59,875 bases of DNA from Comamonadaceae bacterium (GTDB lineage Bacteria; Pseudomonadota; Gammaproteobacteria; Burkholderiales; Burkholderiaceae_C), in NCBI GenBank assembly GCA_947476465.1, contig CANJQN010000024.1, positions 1-59,875 of the forward strand, read 5' to 3'. Below the pieces are notes generated by a model. That model made no database searches. It was not told the origin of the DNA and saw only the letters and a list, made by a program, of their open reading frames with translations. Made by a program: the position numbers and the translations under genes. This document shows positions 9,403-20,685 of this stretch, one piece after another. How positions within the stretch are numbered: the stretch's first letter is position 1; each line of letters opens with the position of its first letter.

Positions 9403-9566
9403 GGTGGGCTCCAATGCGTGCAGCCCCCGGCACATGCAACACCGTCCGTGAAAAAGCTCCGGCTCGGCTGCTGCCCGTGAAAACTGCGGCCTGCACACCC
9501 CGGATGTCCAAGGATGTGCTGGCCTGGTAAGTCTTACAGGTGAACGTCCATGAATCAAAGCACCCT

Positions 9567-10223
9567 TCAGTCGTTTGAAAGCATTACCTTGGTGCGCCGC
9601 GCCTTCCAGGCGCCGGCCAGCACGATCAGCCCGGGCAGCAAAATCATGGCCCAGATGATCTTGTCCAGGTGCTGTTTGACCCAGGGCAGGCCGCCGAGAA
9701 AGTAGCCGGCGGTGCAGATGCCCAGCACCCACACAATGGCGCCGGCCACGTTGTACAGGGTGAACTTGACCCGTGACATCTCGGCGACGCCGGCCACAAA
9801 CGGCGCGAAGGTGCGGACAAACGGCATGAAGCGCGCCACCACGATGGTGATGCCGCCCCAGCGCTCATAGAAGGCATGGGCCTGCAAGAAGGCACGCTTG
9901 TTGAAGTAGCGCGAGTGTTCCCACTGGAACACCTTCGGCCCGAAATAGCGGCCGATGTGGTAGTTGCACTGGTCGCCAAGAATCGCGGCGGCCAGCAGGA
10001 CGGCCACCGCCAGCGGAAAGCTCATGAAGCCCACACCGCACAAGGCGCCCACCACGAACAGCAGCGAGTCGCCGGGCAAAAAGGGCATCACCACCACGCC
10101 GGTCTCGACGAAGACGATGACGAACAGCAGGACATAGATCCAGGCGCCGTACTGGCGCACGAAGACTTCGAGGTGCTGATCAACGTGGAGGATGAAGTCG
10201 ATCAGAAAGGAGACGTATTCCAT
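9567..10223 (-). CDS. DedA-family inner-membrane protein
   Basis: DedA proteins are inner-membrane members of the SNARE-associated/VTT superfamily, linked to membrane homeostasis, polyprenyl- or phospholipid flipping and proton-dependent functions. The 218-residue sequence has several hydrophobic segments and the family signatures FVETGVVVMPFLPGDSLLF, the GDQCNYHIGRYFG block, and ARFMPFVRTFAPFVAGVAEM, which carries the conserved arginines. Length fits. It is divergent from mutL with 38 bases between start codons, so the promoters overlap. Confidence 0.92.
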   Translation of the reverse strand: MEYVSFLIDFILHVDQHLEVFVRQYGAWIYVLLFVIVFVETGVVVMPFLPGDSLLFVVGALCGVGFMSFPLAVAVLLAAAILGDQCNYHIGRYFGPKVFQWEHSRYFNKRAFLQAHAFYERWGGITIVVARFMPFVRTFAPFVAGVAEMSRVKFTLYNVAGAIVWVLGICTAGYFLGGLPWVKQHLDKIIWAMILLPGLIVLAGAWKARRTKVMLSND

Positions 10224-10261
10224 GGCCGGGGCATTATGGCCGCAGCCCTAGAATCAAACCT

Positions 10262-12193
10262 GTGAACGCAGTCCTATCCGAGTCCCCGCGCCGCCCGATC
10301 CGGGAGCTTCCGGACGAGCTCATCAGCCAGATCGCCGCCGGTGAGGTGATCGAGCGGCCCGCGTCCGTGGTGCGTGAGCTGGTCGACAACGCCCTGGACG
10401 CCGGCGCCCGCCAGATCACCGTGCGCCTGCTGGCCGGCGGGGTGCGGCTGGTCAGCGTGGAGGACGACGGCGGCGGCATCCCGCGCGCCGAGCTGCCGGT
10501 GGCGCTGCGCCGTCATGCCACCAGCAAGATCGCCTCGCTGGCCGACCTGGAATCGGTGGCCAGCATGGGCTTTCGCGGCGAGGCGCTGGCCGCCATCGCC
10601 TCGGTGGCCGAGCTGAACCTGCTCTCGCGCATCGACGGTGAAGCCAGCGCCTTCCTGCTGGACGGCCGCACCGGCGAGCTGCGCCCGGCGGCCCGGTCGG
10701 TGGGCACGACGGTCGAAGTCAAGGAGCTGTTTTTCAGCACGCCGGCGCGCCGCAAGTTCCTCAAGACCGACGCCACCGAGCTGTCCCACTGCGTCGAGGC
10801 GGTGCGGCGGCACGCCCTGGCCCGCGCCGATGTGGGCTTTGCGATCTGGAACGAAGGCCGGCTGGTCGAACAGTGGCGGCCCGCGCCGTCCGAGGAGCAG
10901 CGCCTGGGCGATGTGCTGGGGCCCGACTTCCTGGCCGAGAGCGTGGCGGTCGACTGGCGCGCCGGCCCGCTGCGCGTGACCGGCCGTGCCGGCATCCCCG
11001 ACGCGGCGCGCGCGCGCGCCGACCAGCAGTGGGCCTATGTCAACGGCCGCTTCATCCGCGACCGGGTGCTCAGCCACGCGGTGCGCAGCGCCTATGAAGA
11101 CGTGCTGCACGGCCAGCGCCAGCCGGTGTATGTGCTGCGGCTGGAGATCGACCCCACGCAGGTGGACGTGAACGTGCACCCCACCAAGATCGAGGTGCGC
11201 TTTCGCGACGGCCGCGCGGTGCACAAGGTGGTGCGGCAGGCGGTGGACCAGGCGCTGGCAGCGCCGCGCGCGGCGCTGCTGGCCGCGGCGGCCAGCGCCG
11301 GCACTGGCACTGCCGCCGATGGGGCCGACGCATCCGCCGCCACGGCCGCGCCTGACGCACCGGCACCGCGCTGGCAGCAGCCCGCGATGAACTTCTTCGC
11401 GCGCGAAGCCGCGCCGGGCGTGCCCGTGAAAGACCTCGCCGCGTTGTGGCAGCCCACCACTCGCGCCGATGAACCCGGTACGCCGTGGTCGCCCGCCGCC
11501 GCGTCCGCCACGTCCGACGCCACGTCCGACGCCGCCGCCACCACCTCACCCAACGCCTCGCGCTCCCCCGACCTGCCCGAAGGCGACTGGCCGCTGGGCC
11601 GCGCCCTGGCGCAGCTGCAGGGCGTCTACATCCTGGCCGAGAACCGTCAGGGGCTGGTGATCGTGGACATGCATGCGGCGCATGAGCGCATCGTCTACGA
11701 GAAGCTCAAATCGCAGATGGAGCAGGCCGGCGAGCGCGCCGGCGCCGGCCAAGGGCTGGCCAGCCAGCCCTTGCTGATTCCCGCCACCTTCGCCGCCACG
11801 CCGCAGGAGCAGGCTACCGCGCAGGCCTGCGCCGACACGCTGGCCGCCCTGGGCCTGGAGATCACGCCGTTTTCCGCGCGCACCCTGGCCGTGCGCGCCG
11901 TGCCCACCAGCCTGGCCCAGGGCGATGCGGTCGAACTGGCGCGCAGCGTGCTGGCCGAGCTGGCGCAGCACGAGGCCAGCACCGTGGTCCAGCGCGCCCG
12001 CAACGAGCTGCTGGCCACCATGGCCTGCCACGGCGCGGTCCGGGCCAACCGCCGGCTCACGCTGGAGGAGATGAACGCCCTGTTGCGCGAGATGGAGCGC
12101 ACCGATCGCTCGGACCAATGCAACCATGGGCGCCCCACCTGGCGCCAACTGAGCCTGCGCGAGCTCGACACCTTGTTTCTGCGCGGGCGCTGA
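10262..12193 (+). CDS. mutL: DNA mismatch repair protein MutL
   Basis: MutL couples MutS mismatch recognition to downstream excision. The N-terminal GHKL ATPase shows IAAGEVIERPASVVRELVDN, DDGGGIP and MGFRGEAL; the middle domain includes HPTKIEVRF; then comes a low-complexity linker (about residues 345-440) rich in Ala, Thr and Pro with short repeats such as ATSDATSDA; and a dimerisation domain with VDMHAAHERI and QCNHGRPTW. The DQHA-type endonuclease motif is not seen. The start is GTG at 10262. The next two genes on the strand are closely spaced. Confidence 0.96.
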   Translation: MNAVLSESPRRPIRELPDELISQIAAGEVIERPASVVRELVDNALDAGARQITVRLLAGGVRLVSVEDDGGGIPRAELPVALRRHATSKIASLADLESVASMGFRGEALAAIASVAELNLLSRIDGEASAFLLDGRTGELRPAARSVGTTVEVKELFFSTPARRKFLKTDATELSHCVEAVRRHALARADVGFAIWNEGRLVEQWRPAPSEEQRLGDVLGPDFLAESVAVDWRAGPLRVTGRAGIPDAARARADQQWAYVNGRFIRDRVLSHAVRSAYEDVLHGQRQPVYVLRLEIDPTQVDVNVHPTKIEVRFRDGRAVHKVVRQAVDQALAAPRAALLAAAASAGTGTAADGADASAATAAPDAPAPRWQQPAMNFFAREAAPGVPVKDLAALWQPTTRADEPGTPWSPAAASATSDATSDAAATTSPNASRSPDLPEGDWPLGRALAQLQGVYILAENRQGLVIVDMHAAHERIVYEKLKSQMEQAGERAGAGQGLASQPLLIPATFAATPQEQATAQACADTLAALGLEITPFSARTLAVRAVPTSLAQGDAVELARSVLAELAQHEASTVVQRARNELLATMACHGAVRANRRLTLEEMNALLREMERTDRSDQCNHGRPTWRQLSLRELDTLFLRGR

Positions 12194-12225
12194 ACTTTTG
12201 CACCCCAGCAGCAGTCAGCCCAGGC

Positions 12226-13074
12226 ATGTTCAAACGCTGGTTCCTCCTGATCGCTGCGCCGGTGCTGGCAGGCGCCCTCAGCCTCGGCTGCGCCACCCTC
12301 GACGAAAGACAACGCGCCTGGATCTTCCAGCCCGGCGACCGCGCCTGGGGCGCCAGCGCCAGCCAGGCCGAGGGCATGCAAGACGTCTGGATCTCCTTTG
12401 ATTCACGCGTGAGCGGCGACCCCGTGCGCCTGCACGGCCTGTGGGCCCAGGCCGACGAGCCGCGTGCCGGCAAACCGGTGATGCTTTACCTGCACGGCGC
12501 ACGCTGGAACGTCGCCGGTTCGGCCGGCCGCGTGCGCCGCATGCAGGCGCTGGGTTTTTCGGTGCTGGCGGTCGACTACCGCGGTTTCGGCAAGAGCACG
12601 CAGGTGCTGCCCTCCGAGGACATGGCCTACGAGGACGCGCGGGCCGCCTGGCGGTGGCTGGCCGAGCGTTACCCCGATCGCCCCCGTTACATCTTCGGCC
12701 ACTCGCTGGGCGGGGCCATCGCCATCGACCTGGCGGCTCATGTGAGCGATGAGCGGGGCACCATCGTCGAAGGCACCTTCACCTCCATCCCCGACGTGGC
12801 CAGCACCTTTCGCTGGGGCTGGCTGCCGCTGGGCCCGCTGATCACGCAGCGCTTCGACTCGCTCGACAAGGTCGCCCGCATCGGCTCGCCGCTGCTCGTG
12901 GTGCACGGCGCCAATGACAACCTGATCCGCAGCGACCTGGGCCGCCGCCTGTACGAGGCGGCCACCGGCCGCAAACAGTTCGTGCTGGTCGAAGGTGGCT
13001 CCCACCACAGCACCATGAGCATCGGCCAGTCGCACTACCGCGAAGCGCTTGACCAGTTGTTCAGCTTGGAGTGA
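12226..13074 (+). CDS. Alpha/beta hydrolase lipoprotein
   Basis: The 282-residue protein begins with a lipoprotein signal ending LAGALSLGC, so it is probably lipid-anchored. The hydrolase fold follows: a strand and oxyanion region around MLYLHGARWN, the nucleophile elbow GHSLGG, a likely acid in VVHGANDNL, and a late histidine in GGSHHST. It resembles membrane-bound serine peptidases/esterases of the Bem46 type; the substrate is unknown. The ATG at 12226 is chosen because it directly precedes the signal peptide. It starts 32 bases after mutL and may be co-transcribed. Confidence 0.88.
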   Translation: MFKRWFLLIAAPVLAGALSLGCATLDERQRAWIFQPGDRAWGASASQAEGMQDVWISFDSRVSGDPVRLHGLWAQADEPRAGKPVMLYLHGARWNVAGSAGRVRRMQALGFSVLAVDYRGFGKSTQVLPSEDMAYEDARAAWRWLAERYPDRPRYIFGHSLGGAIAIDLAAHVSDERGTIVEGTFTSIPDVASTFRWGWLPLGPLITQRFDSLDKVARIGSPLLVVHGANDNLIRSDLGRRLYEAATGRKQFVLVEGGSHHSTMSIGQSHYREALDQLFSLE

Positions 13075-13187
13075 TCTCACGCCAATGCGCCTTCGGCGCC
13101 CCACCCCGCTCACCACGCAGTCTGCTCGACACAAGTGCATCTGCTACCCTCGACGCAATGTCGTGTCCTGGACCCTGATGCAACGTG

Positions 13188-14183
13188 ATGGCGAAGTCCG
13201 GCGCACTTGAGCCGCCGGGCGCGTTCGTCGCGCTGGCCGGCCCCACCGCCAGCGGCAAGTCGGCGGCGGCGCTGGCGCTCGCGCGCGAAATGCCAGTGGA
13301 GATCGTGAGCGTGGATTCCGCCCTGGTCTACCGGGGCATGGACATCGGCACGGCCAAACCCACGCCATCGGAGCGGGCCGCCGTGCCCCACCACCTGATC
13401 GACATCCGCGACGCGGCCCAGGCCTACAGCGCCGCCGAGTTCGCCGCCGACGCACGGCGTCTGATCGGCGAGATCCACTCACGTGGCGCCCTGCCCCTGT
13501 TGGTGGGCGGCACCATGCTGTACTTCAAGGCGCTGTTCGCGCCGCTGGCCGCCATGCCGTCAGCCGACGCCGCCGTGCGCGCCGAGCTCGATGCGCAGGC
13601 CCGCATACAGGGCTGGCCCGCGCTGCATGCCGAACTGGCGCGCATCGACCCGCCCACCGCCGCCCGGCTGGCGCCCCATGATTCGCAGCGCATCCAGCGC
13701 GCGCTGGAGGTCTGGCGCGTCTCGGGGCGCAGCCTGAGTCAATGGCATGCCGATGCCCATGCCGCGCCCGATGCGCCGGCCGCTGCGGCGCTGGCGCCGG
13801 CACTGCTGCTGTCGCTGGAGCCGCTGGAGCGCGCCTGGCTGCATCAGCGCATCGCCTTGCGCTTCGACCAGATGCTGGCGGGCGGATTTCTGGACGAGGT
13901 GCGCCGCCTGCGCGCGCGCGGCGACCTGTCGCCCCAGCTTCCCAGCATGCGTTGCGTGGGCTTTCGGCAGGCCTGGGAGTGGCTGGACGCGGCCGACGCC
14001 GGCCACGCACCGCCGGTCGGGCTGCTGCGCGAACGCGGCATCGCCGCCACCCGCCAGTTGGCCAAGCGGCAACTCACCTGGCTGCGCGGCATGCCGCAGC
14101 GGCGGGTGGTGGCCTGCGACCAGCCCGATGCATTGGCGCTCGCCGTGCGCGCTGTGCATGACGCGGCGAAGGCATCTTCATGA
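13188..14183 (+). CDS. miaA: tRNA dimethylallyltransferase MiaA
   Basis: MiaA transfers dimethylallyl from DMAPP to A37 of UNN-reading tRNAs. The 331-residue protein shows the P-loop [49 protein letters not shown], and [10 protein letters not shown], then the later SMRCVGFRQ segment and the basic block [16 protein letters not shown] at 13188 directly follows an in-frame GTG at 13185. The proximity to mutL matches the widespread mutL-miaA linkage, here with a hydrolase gene between. Its stop overlaps the next ATG (ATGA). Confidence 0.96.
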   Translation: MAKSGALEPPGAFVALAGPTASGKSAAALALAREMPVEIVSVDSALVYRGMDIGTAKPTPSERAAVPHHLIDIRDAAQAYSAAEFAADARRLIGEIHSRGALPLLVGGTMLYFKALFAPLAAMPSADAAVRAELDAQARIQGWPALHAELARIDPPTAARLAPHDSQRIQRALEVWRVSGRSLSQWHADAHAAPDAPAAAALAPALLLSLEPLERAWLHQRIALRFDQMLAGGFLDEVRRLRARGDLSPQLPSMRCVGFRQAWEWLDAADAGHAPPVGLLRERGIAATRQLAKRQLTWLRGMPQRRVVACDQPDALALAVRAVHDAAKASS

Positions 14184-14841
14184 ACAGCGCACCGGTGCTG
14201 GAGATCGACGGGCTGTCCAAGCGCTACGGCGACGACACGGTGTTTGAGGGCGTGTCGCTGCGGGTCGATGCGGGCAGCTTCGTGGCCGTGGTTGGCGAAT
14301 CGGGCGTGGGCAAATCTACGCTGCTCAATTGCATGGCGGGCCTGGACCACTGGGACGCCGGGCGCGTGATGTTGTGTGGCCATGACCTCGCGCAGGCCGA
14401 CGACGACGCGCGCGCGCTGCTGCGCCGCCGCCATGTGGGTTTCGTGTTCCAGGCCTTTCATGTGCTGCCGCACCTGGATGTGGCTCAGAACATCGCGCTG
14501 CCCCTCATGCTGCTGGGCCGCCCGCCACAGGAGAACGCGGAACGGGTGGCGCAAATGCTGGAGGCGGTAGGCCTGACGGGCCTGGGGCAGCGTCTGCCGC
14601 AGCAACTCAGTGGCGGGCAGTTGCAACGCGTGGCCATGGCCCGCGCCCTGGTGCACCGGCCGGCGCTGCTGCTGGCCGATGAGCCGACCGGCAACCTCGA
14701 CCCGACCACGGCGGCCAAGGTGATGGACCTGCTGGTGGCCCAGACGCGCGAGCATGGGGCGGCACTGGTGCTGGTGACGCATTCGCAAGCCGCGGCGCGG
14801 CGAGCCGACCGGGTGCTGCACCTGACGGCCCGGGGGGTTGA

Positions 14842-14845
<4 letters not shown>
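14180..14845 (+). CDS. ABC transporter ATP-binding protein, LolD/MacB type
   Basis: A 221-residue ATPase with Walker [10 protein letters not shown], signature [15 protein letters not shown], Walker [14 protein letters not shown] and the H-loop VLVTHS. Spacing is that of the LolD/MacB/FtsE subfamily that powers mechanotransmission transporters rather than import. It overlaps miaA and the permease gene by four bases each, so it is translationally coupled to both. Together with the FtsX-type permease and the lipocalin-type protein after it, it forms an AttEFGH-like set. Confidence 0.93.
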
Positions 14846-17411
<2,566 letters not shown>

Positions 17412-17412
<1 letters not shown>

Positions 17413-18488
17413 TGACCCCGCCCGTGCGCCGCCGCCCGCTGCTCGGGGCGCTGCTCGGCAGCGCCCTGGCTTTGCCGACCGGCGCCGCCCACGCCCTGCC
17501 CCCGCGCGCCCTTGAATTTCCGCGTGATCACGGCGCCCATCCGGACCTGCGCACCGAGTGGTGGTACCTCACCGGTGAGTTGCGATCGGACGCCCGCCGC
17601 TTCGGTTTTCAGGTGACCTTCTTTCGTTCGCGGGTCGACGCCACCCAGGGGATGGCCTCGGCCTTCGCCGCCCGGCAGCTGGTGTTTGCGCACGCGGCCC
17701 TCACCGACTTGGCGGGCCGCCGGCTGTGGCACGACCAGCGCATCGCTCGCGTGGGGTTTTCAATCGCCGATGCGGCGCAGGACGACACCCGTCTGCGCCT
17801 TCGCGACTGGTCGCTGCAACGCACGGCGCACGGACACTACGACGCCCAGGTGCCGGCCAGCGAGTTCTCCCTCGGCCTGCGCCTGACACCCACGCAGCCG
17901 GTTCTGCCGCAAGGAACGCAAGGCCTGTCACGCAAGGGGCCCGATGCGTTGCAGGCCAGCTACTACTACAGCCAGCCGCAGTTGCAGGCGCAGGGCCGCG
18001 TGCGGCTGCAGGGCCAGTCGTTCGAGGTGCGCGGCCGCGCCTGGCTGGACCACGAATGGAGCGAGGCGCTGCTGCACCCGCAGGCGGTGGGTTGGGACTG
18101 GATCGGCATGAACCTGGACGACGGCAGCGCCCTCACCGCCTTCCGGCTGCGGCGCGCCGACGGCGGCGCCTTGTGGGACGGCGGCTCCTGGCGCGCTGCG
18201 GGGCAGGCCGAGCCGCAAGCCTTCCAAGCCGGCCAGACCCGCTTCACCCCGCTACGCCACTGGACCAGCGCGGCGTCAACCGCGCGCTACCCGGTCGCTT
18301 GGACGGTGGAGACACCGGCCGGCCGCTTCACCGTGCAGGCCTTGCTGGACAACCAGGAACTCGACAGCCGCGCCTCGACCGGCGCGGTCTACTGGGAAGG
18401 CCTGTCGGAACTGCTCGACGCGCAGGGCCGCCGGGTGGGCAGCGGCTACCTGGAGATGACCGGCTACGCCGCGCCGCTGCGTCTGTGA
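17412..18488 (+). CDS. Secreted lipocalin-like protein, AttH/CrtC family
   Basis: The 358-residue protein has a signal peptide (RRRPLLGALLGSALALPTGAAHA) and the family hallmarks EWWYLTGEL near the start and WLDHEWSEA...GWDWIGMNLDDG near residue 210. Proteins of this COG5621-type family are found with FtsX-type transporters and are annotated as predicted hydrolases or carotenoid 1,2-hydratase-like; the biochemical role is not settled. The gene overlaps the permease by one base, so a periplasmic partner of the transporter is the likely job, perhaps binding a lipid passed by it. It is convergent with pilU (14 bases apart). Confidence 0.9.
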
Positions 18489-18502
18489 CGCCGCGTGCGT
18501 CT

Positions 18503-19711
18503 CTAGTCCTCTGACTGCCGGCCGCGGCGCTTGCGCGCATGCAACTCGCCGGCGGCAAGCGGAGACAGGTTCATGCTCGGCAGCCCCGGTTGCTCAGGCG
18601 GCAGGCCGGCGGCCAGGCGAACGCGCAGCGACAGGTCGGTGCGCGAGTCGGCGGCATCGAGCGCCTCATCCATGCTGATGTCGCCATCGGTGTACAGCTT
18701 GAACAGCGACTGGTCGAAGGTGTGCATGCCGACCTCGTTGGAGCGGGCGATGGCCGCCTTGAGGTCGTCGACCTGGCCCTTTTGGATCAGTTCGGACACG
18801 TAGGATGACAGCAGCATCACTTCGGTGGCCGGTACCCGCTTGCCCTTGGCCGTCTGCAGCAGGCGCTGGGCGACCACGCCCTTGAGGTTCATGGACAGGT
18901 CCAGCAGAATCTGGTGGCGTGCGCTGTCGGGGAAGAAATTGATGATTCGGTCCACCGCCTGGTTCGCGTTGTTCGCATGCAGGGTGGACAGGCACAGGTG
19001 GCCGGTTTCGGCGTAGTGCAGCGCGTGGCGCATGGTTTCTTCGTCGCGGATCTCGCCGATCATGATGACGTCGGGCGCCTCGCGCAGCGCGTGGCGCAGC
19101 GCGTCGCCAAAGGTGCGGGTGTCCAGACCCACCTCGCGCTGATCGACGATACAGCGCGCGTGGCTATGCACGTATTCGATCGGGTCCTCGACGGTGAGGA
19201 TGTGGCCCGAGCTGCGCAGGTTGCGGTGCTCGATCATCGAGGCCAGCGTGGTCGACTTGCCCGCACCAGCGGCACCCACCACCAGCACCAGACCGTGCCG
19301 CAGCATGGCCAACTGCTCCAGGATCCGCGGCAGCCGCAGGGCCGACATGGGCGGGACCTGGCTGCGCACGAAACGCACCACCATGCTGACTTCGCCGCGC
19401 TGCACATAGACATTGATGCGAAAGCGCCCGAGGCGCTCGACCGACAGGGCCAGGTCACATTCGAGGTCGCGCTCGAAGTTGCGGATCTGCAGTTCGGTCA
19501 TCACCGAATAGGCCAGCAGCTTGACCTCGCCACTGGCCAGCGGCTCGGTGTCGAGCGCAACGAACTTGCCTTCAACCTTGACCGTGGCCAGTGCGCCGAC
19601 CGTCAGGAACAAATCGGACGCGTTGTGCGCGACCATCTCCTGAAGGTAGGGGCCGAGGTCGGCGGCCTCGATGCGCGATGTGTTGGCTGCCAGCACCCTC
19701 GCTTGGCTCAT
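18503..19711 (-). CDS. pilU: PilT/PilU-family type IV pilus retraction ATPase
   Basis: A 402-residue hexameric retraction ATPase for twitching motility. Visible are the N-terminal domain with HNASDLFLTVG, Walker A GAAGAGKSTT, the Asp box TVEDPIEYVH, Walker B VIMIGEIRDEETM, and the His box LSTLHANNANQAVDRI. The acidic/basic C-terminal extension past the core and the length favour PilU over PilT (about 345 residues). No pilT lies next to it in this window, although pilT and pilU are usually adjacent; the upstream 179 bases lead instead to a TerC gene. Confidence 0.9.
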   Translation of the reverse strand: MSQARVLAANTSRIEAADLGPYLQEMVAHNASDLFLTVGALATVKVEGKFVALDTEPLASGEVKLLAYSVMTELQIRNFERDLECDLALSVERLGRFRINVYVQRGEVSMVVRFVRSQVPPMSALRLPRILEQLAMLRHGLVLVVGAAGAGKSTTLASMIEHRNLRSSGHILTVEDPIEYVHSHARCIVDQREVGLDTRTFGDALRHALREAPDVIMIGEIRDEETMRHALHYAETGHLCLSTLHANNANQAVDRIINFFPDSARHQILLDLSMNLKGVVAQRLLQTAKGKRVPATEVMLLSSYVSELIQKGQVDDLKAAIARSNEVGMHTFDQSLFKLYTDGDISMDEALDAADSRTDLSLRVRLAAGLPPEQPGLPSMNLSPLAAGELHARKRRGRQSED

Positions 19712-19854
19712 AAGACACCCTTGTTACACCGGATGCTGATGAAACAATCAGCCGGCGTGTGTGGTTTCGCCGGAGCGCTGTTACTGCTGCGCCTCGGCAT
19801 GAGCGGCCATTGTGGTGTCCAGACGTATCCGGCGCATGTAGGAGAACACCGGGT

Positions 19855-19870
19855 GTGGCAGGCGTGCCAC
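19855..19870 (-). terminator. Small hairpin after the TerC gene
   Basis: GTGGCA (19855-19860), a four-base loop and TGCCAC (19865-19870) lie 20 bases beyond the stop of the TerC gene. There is no T-run after it on the minus strand, so a terminator role is only suggested. The rest of the 179-base gap before pilU shows no gene. Confidence 0.25.
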
Positions 19871-19890
19871 GACAACAGACAAATGAAGTC

Positions 19891-20589
19891 TTAAGAACTC
19901 AATTTGACGCGCGCTTGCGCCGCACGCGTGCGCGCCGTGAACCACTTGCCCGTCGCCACCACCAGCACCGCGCCCAGCACCGGTGCGATCTGGTGCAGCG
20001 AAGGGTGAGCGGCGCTCCAGTCCGTAATGGCGGGGTCGGTCAGGGCCATCTCGCCGGCCACCCAGCCCAACAGGGCCGCGCCCAGGGTAATGATGACCGG
20101 GAAGCGCCCCATCAGCTTGAGGATGAGGGTGCTTCCATAGACGATCAGTGGAATGCTCACGGCCAGGCCCACAACCAGCAGCACCACATTGCCCTTGGCG
20201 GCGGCCGCCACGCCGATCACGTTGTCCAGGCTCATCACCAAGTCGGCGATGATGATCGTCTTGATCGCCGCGGCCAGGCCCGAATGCCCCTCCAACTCGC
20301 CCTCCTCGTCCTCGTTCTTGAGCAGTCCGACGCCGATCCACAGCAGCAGCACCGCGCCGACCAGCTTGAGATAGGGCCACGACAGCAGGTACACGGCGAA
20401 GAAGGTCAGCACGATGCGAAGCCCGATGGCGCCGAGGCTGCCGAACAGGATGGCCTTTTTCTGCTGTTGCGGCGGCAGCGAGCGGCTGGCCAGCGCGATC
20501 ACGACCGCGTTGTCACCGGACAGGACGATGTTGATCAGCATGATCTGGGCCAGGGCGATCCAGAACTCGGAGGTGGAGAGGTAATCCAT
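19891..20589 (-). CDS. TerC-family integral membrane protein (YjbE type)
   Basis: A 232-residue membrane protein with about seven hydrophobic segments and the two TerC signatures with metal-site-like aspartates, LINIVLSGDNAVVIALA and IIADLVMSLDNVIGVAAA. TerC proteins are implicated in metal ion homeostasis, notably manganese export, and in metalation of secreted proteins. A Glu-rich loop (KNEDEEGELEG) sits between segments. The 96 bases before it hold two strong hairpins (see the separate entry), which is notable because many terC genes are under RNA control. Confidence 0.9.
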   Translation of the reverse strand: MDYLSTSEFWIALAQIMLINIVLSGDNAVVIALASRSLPPQQQKKAILFGSLGAIGLRIVLTFFAVYLLSWPYLKLVGAVLLLWIGVGLLKNEDEEGELEGHSGLAAAIKTIIIADLVMSLDNVIGVAAAAKGNVVLLVVGLAVSIPLIVYGSTLILKLMGRFPVIITLGAALLGWVAGEMALTDPAITDWSAAHPSLHQIAPVLGAVLVVATGKWFTARTRAAQARVKLSS

Positions 20590-20617
20590 GGGCGACTCGT
20601 TGTTGACACGGCCGCCG

Positions 20618-20677
20618 CTCGGGCAGAGCGACGGTGGTCGCCCGAGGATAGGAAGACATCCTTTCTAAGGACTTCCT
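20618..20677 (-). promoter_or_regulatory. Two consecutive hairpins in the leader of the TerC gene
   Basis: On the minus strand the first hairpin is AGGAAG...CTTCCT with an inner stem TCCTT/AAGGA and loop AGA (20677-20650). The second is CTCGGGC/GCCCGAG (20646-20618) with an inner, partly competing stem GCGAC/GTCGC (20628-20641). They lie between the histidine kinase stop and the terC start. TerC genes are often preceded by the yybP-ykoY manganese riboswitch, but I do not see its conserved loop sequences, so this could be a terminator of the upstream operon, a different leader, or both. Confidence 0.4.
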
Positions 20678-20685
20678 CCATGCTT

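Noticed and set aside
9420..9475. Two GTGAA motifs upstream of the giant gene as a PIP-type type III promoter box
   Set aside because: Read on the gene strand they are TTCAC-N24-TTCAC. The PIP consensus needs TTCGB with a 15-base spacer, so neither the sequence nor the spacing fits.
20590..20685. yybP-ykoY manganese riboswitch before the TerC gene
   Set aside because: Hairpins are present but the conserved loop sequences of that class are not seen; kept only as an unidentified structured leader.
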